This document shows, piece after piece, positions 6,790 through 11,659 of a stretch of DNA of 11,659 nt. The stretch covers positions 1-11,659 of the forward strand of contig JASFBJ010000092.1 in NCBI GenBank assembly GCA_030149585.1, written 5' to 3'. The position numbers and the translations under genes were made by a program. This stretch comes from Desulfobacterales bacterium (GTDB lineage Bacteria > Desulfobacterota > Desulfobacteria > Desulfobacterales > JASFBJ01). Each line of letters opens with the position of its first letter. Positions within the stretch are counted from its first letter, which is position 1. The notes beneath the pieces were generated by a model, which ran no database searches, was not told the origin of the DNA, and saw only the letters and a list, made by a program, of their open reading frames with translations.

Positions 6790-6818
6790 TTATATGTTAT
6801 TTTAATTTATTTTCAGAC

Positions 6819-6837
6819 AAAAGGTCTTAAGCCTTTT
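6819..6837 (-). terminator. Weak hairpin over the M48 protease stop codon
   Basis: AAAAGG (6819-6824) and CCTTTT (6832-6837) are perfect 6-bp arms around a 7-nt loop that contains the stop codon of the M48 gene (6827-6829). In the minus-strand transcript the second arm ends in four U residues followed by GUCUG. The short, weak stem makes it a doubtful terminator. Confidence 0.25.
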
Positions 6838-8077
6838 TTTTAATAATTTCACGCTCTATGGCTGTAATACGTTGCAGAATCGGTGGATGGGAGTAGTGCA
6901 GAAAAACATAAAGGGGATGGGGCAAAAGATTTGACAGGTTATCAACGGATAATTTTTTAAGAGCATTGACCATGGCCTCTGGGTCTTTTATAGAATTTAC
7001 GGCAAATCGATCAGCTTCATATTCATTTTTGCGAGAAAATTTCTGCATAAAAATTCCCATAAAAAAATCAATGGGTGAATAAAGCATCCCAAAAAAGATC
7101 AATCCTGCATAAACAGAAACCTGATCAACATAAAAGGCTGAAAATAAAGTTTTATATGATATAAAAAAAGAAAGAACAAAAAATAAAAGGCCGGTCTGCA
7201 AAATACCAATCAGCATCATCTTAAGAATATGTTTTTTTTTATAATGCCCCATTTCATGAGCCAGAACAGCTACCAGCTCAGAGGTTGTATGCCCTTCAAT
7301 CAGTGTATCAAATAAAACAATCCGCTTATTGCGGCCAAAGCCTGTAAAAAAAGCATTTGATTTAGCTGATCGTTTTGACCCATCCATAACAAAAACATTT
7401 TTTAATGAAAATTTTATGGAGCGGGCATAGGCAAATATTGCGTCTTTTAGATCACCTTCTTCAAGCGGAGTAAATTTATTAAACAAAGGCATGAGCCATG
7501 TTGGCGCAACAAATTGAATTATCAGAATAAACAAGGTTACAGCAATCCAGCATAACCACCAGGCATTATTACCGGCATATTCAAAAAAAGCTAATACTCC
7601 AGCTAAAAGAGGCATACCTAAAATCAACCCCAGGGCCAGGCCTTTTAAAAGATCCTTAATATAAGTAGACCAGGTGGTTTTATTAAACCCAAAACGTTCC
7701 TCAATAACAAAAGTAGAATAGATATCAAAAGGAAGGGAGAGTAAACCTTTAAACAAAATCAAAATGCCGATAAAAATCAACCCACTTATTACAGGTCCCA
7801 TCTGAAAAGAACGAGCCAGATGATCCAGCCAGACAAAACCATGGCCAAACCAGAAAACTAAAATCACGATCAGATCAAAAAGAGCTGTAATTTGACTGAA
7901 CCTTGTATTTTCCTGTAAATATTTTTGAGATTTTTCGTATTTTGCTTTATCATAAAAACCTTCAAAGGCCTGCGGCAAATCAGCCCTCATGGATTTCAAA
8001 TTCAAATAGTCAGTCAGGCGATTTAAAATAAAATCACCAATAATTATAACCAGAATAATCACTGCAACAAAATTCAT
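6827..8077 (-). CDS. Ste24-like M48A zinc metalloprotease (CAAX protease family)
   Basis: This 416-residue integral membrane metalloprotease resembles Ste24/CAAX prenyl protease 1. Hydrophobic helices lie at about 3-20, 62-82, 95-115, 143-165, 172-192, 285-310 and 320-345. The zinc site is LAHEMGHYKKKH (His274, Glu275, His278), with a third ligand expected at Glu352 in NEYEADRFA. A C-terminal HYSHPP stretch (395-400) is also typical. Bacteria generally lack CAAX prenylation, so a role in membrane-protein quality control is more likely. That is inferred from the family and not visible here. The ATG at 8077 has an AAGGAG at 8094-8099, but the spacing is long (about 14 nt), so translation may be modest. 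The toxin-like gene ends 36 nt upstream on the same strand, so readthrough from it is possible. Confidence 0.93.
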   Translation of the reverse strand: MNFVAVIILVIIIGDFILNRLTDYLNLKSMRADLPQAFEGFYDKAKYEKSQKYLQENTRFSQITALFDLIVILVFWFGHGFVWLDHLARSFQMGPVISGLIFIGILILFKGLLSLPFDIYSTFVIEERFGFNKTTWSTYIKDLLKGLALGLILGMPLLAGVLAFFEYAGNNAWWLCWIAVTLFILIIQFVAPTWLMPLFNKFTPLEEGDLKDAIFAYARSIKFSLKNVFVMDGSKRSAKSNAFFTGFGRNKRIVLFDTLIEGHTTSELVAVLAHEMGHYKKKHILKMMLIGILQTGLLFFVLSFFISYKTLFSAFYVDQVSVYAGLIFFGMLYSPIDFFMGIFMQKFSRKNEYEADRFAVNSIKDPEAMVNALKKLSVDNLSNLLPHPLYVFLHYSHPPILQRITAIEREIIKKKA

Positions 8078-8113
8078 AATATTATGCCATGCTCCTTAAC
8101 CTTTAAACGTAAA

Positions 8114-8470
8114 TTATTTATGGCGAGACCGCCAGCTACTTTGAACAGAATCACGCATAACAACCATGAGTCCAGGCCATTCTTTTTCCGAATATTTTTT
8201 TATTGACTGCATAACGCGCTGATGGATCTTTAACCGGGTAGGTTGTTTTAGACGGATAATCAGAATGCCGCAATGTTTTTCATCACGATGACTTGAAAAC
8301 CCTTTATCAGTTGTAATCAAAAGGCGCTTTTCGTATATAACTCTTTCCCACAGCTCTTTATCTGTTATGCCCTGATTAAGAGTTCCACGAATATCAATAA
8401 CATCAAATCTTTGTTTACGCAGCTCTTTTACAGTAATTAATGGTATATTCTCATCAACAAAAATTTTCAT
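8114..8470 (-). CDS. PIN-like DUF5615 protein, probable toxin
   Basis: This 118-residue protein matches the DUF5615 PIN-like family of probable type II toxins related to VapC ribonucleases. Acidic residues in the expected places include Asp6-Glu7 in FVDENIP, Asp37 and Glu39 in GITDKELW, and Asp55 in LITTDKGF, consistent with a metal-binding nuclease pocket. The start ATG overlaps the stop of the DUF433 gene by four bases (ATGA), so the pair is translationally coupled, with the probable antitoxin first, as is usual. The C-terminus ends in a basic WRSRHK tail. RNase activity and toxicity are known for relatives and are inferred here. Nothing suggests degeneration. Confidence 0.88.
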   Translation of the reverse strand: MKIFVDENIPLITVKELRKQRFDVIDIRGTLNQGITDKELWERVIYEKRLLITTDKGFSSHRDEKHCGILIIRLKQPTRLKIHQRVMQSIKKYSEKEWPGLMVVMRDSVQSSWRSRHK

Positions 8471-8694
8471 ACGACATTTTCAACAGGCGTTATCTGTTCC
8501 TCAGCAAGCGATGCAGCATAATCCAGACAGGCATATACGTCTTCTGTTTTCAGTGATGGAAAATCTTCAAGAAGACCTTCAATTTTATCCCCATTGGCAA
8601 GCATCCTTATTATTTGGTGGACAGGAACCCTTGTGTCTTTGATACATGCCTGACCGTGACAAATTTTTGGATCGATTGATATGCGTTCATACAT
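8467..8694 (-). CDS. DUF433 protein, probable antitoxin
   Basis: This 75-residue protein of the DUF433 family carries the usual core: GQACIKDTRVPVHQI at about 14-28, then a helical region with EDVYACLDYAA at about 51-61. DUF433 proteins are small helix-turn-helix-like partners of PIN-like DUF5615 toxins, so it probably binds and neutralises the downstream protein and may bind the shared promoter. It is the first gene of the pair. The ATG at 8694 has TTGGAG with a 7-nt spacer. The 120-bp gap upstream, back to the stop of the acyltransferase-hydrolase gene, allows the pair its own promoter. A weak candidate is TTGACT (8818-8813) with GATGAT (8795-8790), 17 nt apart. Confidence 0.88.
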   Translation of the reverse strand: MYERISIDPKICHGQACIKDTRVPVHQIIRMLANGDKIEGLLEDFPSLKTEDVYACLDYAASLAEEQITPVENVV

Positions 8695-8814
8695 AATTAA
8701 ACTCCAATCTCGGCAAATATGAATCCATAAAAGACCACTTGAATGATCTTTTTTTCCTCTCTCCTTAAGCCGGGTAGAATAAATATTTCATCATCTTAAC
8801 AAGTTCATTAAAAG

Positions 8815-10989
8815 TCAACTTTCTTTTTTTTTTGTAATTAAATTGCCGATAAAATTTCCAATAACCCTGTGAACTCTTTCTGAGCCTTTGCCAAGCAATA
8901 TTCCGTGACGGTCAAAATTAAATAAAACTAATTGTTTATCTTCAGACCCTATCTTATTAAAGATCTGCCCGGCACTTTTGGGATTTACCACAGGATCCTG
9001 CCTGGACTGAACCACCAGGGCCGGAGCCTTGATATCTTTTAAACGAGCTTCCATATCAACCATTAACCTCCCCATTTCCCGGATACCTGCAATCGGATTT
9101 CGGCTATAGTTAATATGCGGATTTTCAGGTTGATTTTCAACAAACTCTTTTGCAGCATCCACCCTGTTAATTTTATTCATAATTTTGTTCCAGACATCAA
9201 CGGCCGGCACAAATTTAGAGTTAAAATCCTGCAAACCAAGCGGGGCTGAAACCGCAAAAACAGCGTCCACTTCCGGTATTCTGGCCGCCAGCTCCAAAGC
9301 CAGTCCTGCGCCCATTGAAAAACCGCCCAAAACAACCTTTTGGCATAAATTGCGAATCACAGCATAACCTTTTTCATATGAATTAATCCAGTCCTGATAT
9401 GAGCAGGCCGCCAGGTCTTCAGGCGTTGTACCATGCCCCGTTAAACGCGGAGCATATACCCAGAACCCTTGACAGCCAAGGTATGTTGCAAGTGCCCTGA
9501 CTTCCTCGGGAGCGGCCATATATCCATGGGCCAGCACAACCCCCACCTTGCGCTTAAAATTTCCTTTTATCAAAAAAGGCGTCCCCACCTCTCTGGGTTT
9601 TGATTCAGCATCAACAAAAAAATGATCATAATCTTTTTTAAAATCTTTGATCGCTTTTTTTAAAAGAGTTTTTACAACCTTGCGGCGAATCATAAAATCC
9701 GGCTGCCAGGCCAGGCAAGAAATCTTTTTTTGCAATAAAAATAAAGGTTCTACTTCATTGGCAATTACAGCTATGGGATTGTCGATCCTGACTCTGTGAA
9801 AATCAAAAAAAGATTTAAGTTTGGAATTATCCTTTAATAAAAAATCTCCCTGAAAATCAACAATTCCTTTTTCTTCAGCCAGGGAAACCAGATCATCAAA
9901 TTTATGAAAACGATCATCACTTAACAGATGAATTTGATCATCCAAAAGACTGTGATGCAAATAAAATGGGCTTTTTTTAAGCTCTTTTAAAATTATGAGA
10001 TAAACCCTGTTTTTCAAATTCTGAATTGAAATTTTTTTACGCGGAATATGTTTTAAAAAAGAGGCAAATAAATGATCATGATTTACCGTGGTCATACTAT
10101 AAATAGCCTCCATATACTGCTGCATAATAATAAGGGCCTCTTTGCGCATTCTTTTATGACAAGGAATCCGATCATCAAAACAAATTTCCTCTGGAGAGGC
10201 AATATCTTTTGCAATTTCTTGATGCTTAAGCTGATGCTCTATTTGCAGGGGCTTGCCAAAACGAATATCCATATCAACGCCTGAAAGCAGCATGGAGCCT
10301 TCGGTCATAAGCTCTTCCATAGCTCTTGCAGGCAGCTCCTGGACCAGAGAATCCGCAAGTTTGCTGAGAATATTTTCCCTGGCCCGTACAGGATAATATG
10401 TTAAATTTACCGGTATAATAAAGGTTTTTTTCTCAATTACTGTTTGAAGATCTTCAATTTCAAAAAGCCCGGCAAGTCGCCTGGCCTCTGCCGGCTGTTT
10501 TGTCAGCATCAATTTTATCCGCTGCCGGTAAAATTCAGTTCTAAGGGCCAGGCCGGCTGCTCCTGAATGAGGAGGATACCGTCCACCTGCAACAGAGAGC
10601 ATAAATCGACCTTTTTCAATGATCTTCTTATTTTTAACCATCCTGCCTTCAGGAAAAATAGCCCACGAAGCTTCGCCGGTGAGAAGAGTTTTGATAATCA
10701 GACGATCCCTGTCTGGATCAGCCGTGGAAATAGCCCCCATATTATCCAGAAAATTATCCATTGCTCCGCCAAACAGATCAGCTGAAGCCAGAGACCAGAC
10801 AGGCACCTGGGTCAGTTTAAAAATATGGGACGGCAGTAAAAGGGTTTCAATACGAGTAAAATGGTTGATCACAAAAATAATAGCCCCATCAGGAATATTT
10901 TCCTCCCCATGAATATTGATGCGGGCCCTGCTGAGGTTTAATAAAGCCTTTATGGCAAATCCAGTTGTACGATAGGCAAAACGATTCAT
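8815..10989 (-). CDS. PlsC-like acyltransferase fused to alpha/beta hydrolase
   Basis: This 724-residue protein joins two lipid-related enzymes. Residues about 1-250 resemble a lysophosphatidate acyltransferase (PlsC family): NHFTRIET at 42-49 corresponds to the HX4D motif, and FPEGR at 112-116 to the second motif. The first motif has Glu48 in place of the usual aspartate (His43, then four residues, then Glu). Residues about 300-470 are a helical, charged linker region with no family I recognise. Residues about 480-720 are an alpha/beta hydrolase like carboxylesterase or monoacylglycerol lipase: AHGYMAAP, GGFSMGAG (Ser558), Asp665 in RQDPVV and His695 in DRHGILL complete the triad. No signal peptide is visible; membrane contact is likely through the acyltransferase part. 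The ATG at 10989 has a weak GGGA site. It is divergent from the ferredoxin gene. Phospholipid remodelling is the likely role; the substrates are unknown. Confidence 0.88.
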   Translation of the reverse strand: MNRFAYRTTGFAIKALLNLSRARINIHGEENIPDGAIIFVINHFTRIETLLLPSHIFKLTQVPVWSLASADLFGGAMDNFLDNMGAISTADPDRDRLIIKTLLTGEASWAIFPEGRMVKNKKIIEKGRFMLSVAGGRYPPHSGAAGLALRTEFYRQRIKLMLTKQPAEARRLAGLFEIEDLQTVIEKKTFIIPVNLTYYPVRARENILSKLADSLVQELPARAMEELMTEGSMLLSGVDMDIRFGKPLQIEHQLKHQEIAKDIASPEEICFDDRIPCHKRMRKEALIIMQQYMEAIYSMTTVNHDHLFASFLKHIPRKKISIQNLKNRVYLIILKELKKSPFYLHHSLLDDQIHLLSDDRFHKFDDLVSLAEEKGIVDFQGDFLLKDNSKLKSFFDFHRVRIDNPIAVIANEVEPLFLLQKKISCLAWQPDFMIRRKVVKTLLKKAIKDFKKDYDHFFVDAESKPREVGTPFLIKGNFKRKVGVVLAHGYMAAPEEVRALATYLGCQGFWVYAPRLTGHGTTPEDLAACSYQDWINSYEKGYAVIRNLCQKVVLGGFSMGAGLALELAARIPEVDAVFAVSAPLGLQDFNSKFVPAVDVWNKIMNKINRVDAAKEFVENQPENPHINYSRNPIAGIREMGRLMVDMEARLKDIKAPALVVQSRQDPVVNPKSAGQIFNKIGSEDKQLVLFNFDRHGILLGKGSERVHRVIGNFIGNLITKKKES

Positions 10990-11023
10990 AATTTTTCCCG
11001 AGTAAAAATTGTCATTCTGGTTA

Positions 11024-11052
11024 TTGACAGATTTCCAGATAATATCTAAAAT
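11024..11052 (+). promoter_or_regulatory. Strong sigma70 promoter of the ferredoxin operon
   Basis: A perfect TTGACA (11024-11029) and TAAAAT (11047-11052, five of six positions) are separated by the ideal 17 nt. They lie 44 nt before the ferredoxin ATG. This is the best promoter match in the window and suggests steady, high expression of the ferredoxin-thiouridylase operon. Confidence 0.65.
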
Positions 11053-11096
11053 ACTATTCTATTTATAAAAAAGAAAGAATTTTCAGGAGAATTATA

Positions 11097-11525
11097 ATGT
11101 ACTCTAAAATATTAATATTGCGTTTCCCCCCCACTCATGTGCAAAAACCGCTGGTCTGCAATCTTGCCAGAGATTTTGATCTGGTTTTTAACATTCTTAA
11201 CGCAACAGTTCTGCCACGCAAGGAAGGGGTTATGGTGCTGGAACTTTCCGGCCCTAAAAAAAAGTTTAAGGAAGGTGTGAAATATCTTAAATCCCAGGGA
11301 GTTGATGTTCAAAATGCATCCCAGGAAGTGGAACGTGATGATGAGATCTGCACTCACTGCGGTTCTTGTACAGCGGTATGCCCGACTGGTGCTCTTTTTA
11401 TTGAAAGACCGGAAATGAGGATTGTTTTTGATCAGAAAAAATGCAGTGTATGCGAGCTGTGTATCACGGCATGCCCACCGCGAGCCATGAAAATCCACCC
11501 GGCCAGACAAGAGGCCTGGTTTTAA
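11097..11525 (+). CDS. NIL-domain ferredoxin with two [4Fe-4S] clusters
   Basis: This 142-residue soluble protein has an N-terminal NIL domain (about 1-75) and a bacterial-type ferredoxin domain (about 80-136). The cysteine pattern CX2CX2CX3CP occurs twice: Cys85, 88, 91 and 95, then Cys116, 119, 122 and 126. Two [4Fe-4S] clusters are expected. NIL domains are small regulatory folds first described beside methionine transporter ATPases. NIL-ferredoxins in anaerobes, such as those of methanogens, are linked to sulfur incorporation into homocysteine. Here the next gene starts 2 nt after its stop and encodes a PP-loop thiolation enzyme. A role in supplying electrons, or a cluster-bound sulfur, for tRNA thiolation is therefore plausible, but it is inferred from context. 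AGGAG lies 7 nt before the ATG. Confidence 0.9.
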   Translation: MYSKILILRFPPTHVQKPLVCNLARDFDLVFNILNATVLPRKEGVMVLELSGPKKKFKEGVKYLKSQGVDVQNASQEVERDDEICTHCGSCTAVCPTGALFIERPEMRIVFDQKKCSVCELCITACPPRAMKIHPARQEAWF

Positions 11526-11527
11526 TA

Positions 11528-11659
11528 ATGAAACAGGTCATAGGAGTCGCCCTTAGCGGTGGTTTGGATTCGCTTGTCGCAGCTTGTCTGCTGAAAAAAC
11601 AGGGGCATAAGGTTTTCGGCATCCATTTTAAAACCGGTTATGAAGCCCTGCCTGATACA
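11528..11659 (+). CDS. MnmA/ThiI-like PP-loop tRNA thiolation enzyme (3' truncated)
   Basis: The first 44 codons of a PP-loop ATPase run off the right edge. The pyrophosphatase loop SGGLDSLVAA lies at about residues 9-18, followed by HKVFGIHFKTGYE. This matches adenylating enzymes that put sulfur into tRNA, such as the 2-thiouridylase MnmA or 4-thiouridine synthase ThiI. The catalytic cysteines and tRNA-binding parts lie beyond the window, so the exact class cannot be told. Shortened anaerobe-type members are often annotated as tRNA methyltransferases or thiouridylases. The ATG at 11528 follows the ferredoxin stop by 2 nt (TAATAATG), with no strong ribosome binding site of its own. It probably depends on translation of the ferredoxin. 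Confidence 0.8.
   Translation, partial: MKQVIGVALSGGLDSLVAACLLKKQGHKVFGIHFKTGYEALPDT

Noticed and set aside
8790..8818. TTGACT-17-GATGAT as promoter of the toxin-antitoxin pair
   Set aside because: The -10 box is weak and the leader would be about 95 nt, so I mention it only as a possibility and do not list it as a feature.
10567..10912. Plus-strand frames of 72 and 97 codons inside the acyltransferase region
   Set aside because: They lie opposite conserved acyltransferase motifs, and no family or good ribosome binding site is visible.
11008..11029. ATTGTCA and ATTGACA near-repeats around the ferredoxin -35 box as an operator
   Set aside because: The arms are only five perfect inverted bases and one is part of the -35 consensus itself, so chance explains it.
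11112..11510. 132-codon minus-strand frame opposite the ferredoxin
   Set aside because: It is a shadow of the ferredoxin gene, which has a clear ribosome binding site, promoter and two cysteine cluster motifs.

Overview
The window reads as a chromosomal segment of an AT-rich, Gram-negative, probably anaerobic bacterium. A sulfate-reducing or related member of the Desulfobacterota (Desulfobacterales-like) is the best guess. The reasons are an NIL-domain/two-[4Fe-4S] ferredoxin placed directly before a PP-loop tRNA-thiolation enzyme, several two-component genes including a tandem-receiver protein with the H-box context CHELNQP, and a secreted von Willebrand A (VWA) protein. The assignment comes from gene content and is not certain. 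No rRNA, tRNA, CRISPR array, transposase or phage module was seen.

Layout. Positions 1-290 hold the 3' end of an unrecognised plus-strand gene, a 31-residue membrane peptide with a strong ribosome binding site, and a palindrome that contains the stop codons of both converging genes. Positions 285-2896 (minus) encode an OmpR/PhoB-type response regulator and a membrane histidine kinase joined by a TAATG stop/start overlap. A 186-bp divergent intergenic region (2897-3082) separates this pair from a secreted VWA protein (3083-4495, plus). It holds two plausible sigma70 promoters with an inverted repeat placed exactly 10 nt from each -35 box. Positions 4524-4604 contain two 48-bp-spaced copies of a REP-like hairpin.

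From 4677 to 10989 every gene is on the minus strand. Read in genomic order they are: a REC-REC-DHp protein with no ATPase domain; a zinc-ribbon rhomboid protease; a Ste24-like M48 zinc protease; a PIN-like/DUF433 toxin-antitoxin pair with a 4-nt overlap; and a 724-residue fusion of a PlsC-like acyltransferase to an alpha/beta hydrolase. From 11024 to the end, a strong sigma70 promoter drives the NIL-ferredoxin and, 2 nt after its stop codon, a truncated PP-loop thiouridylase.

Functional reading. Three themes can be supported. The first is an envelope signalling module in which the kinase-regulator pair may autoregulate and control the secreted VWA protein. The second is membrane quality control and lipid remodelling (rhomboid, M48 protease, acyltransferase-hydrolase fusion). 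The third is Fe-S-dependent tRNA sulfur chemistry. The most unusual items are the acyltransferase-hydrolase fusion with an HX4E motif, the kinase-like protein without an ATPase domain, the symmetric divergent regulatory region, and the ferredoxin-thiouridylase pairing.
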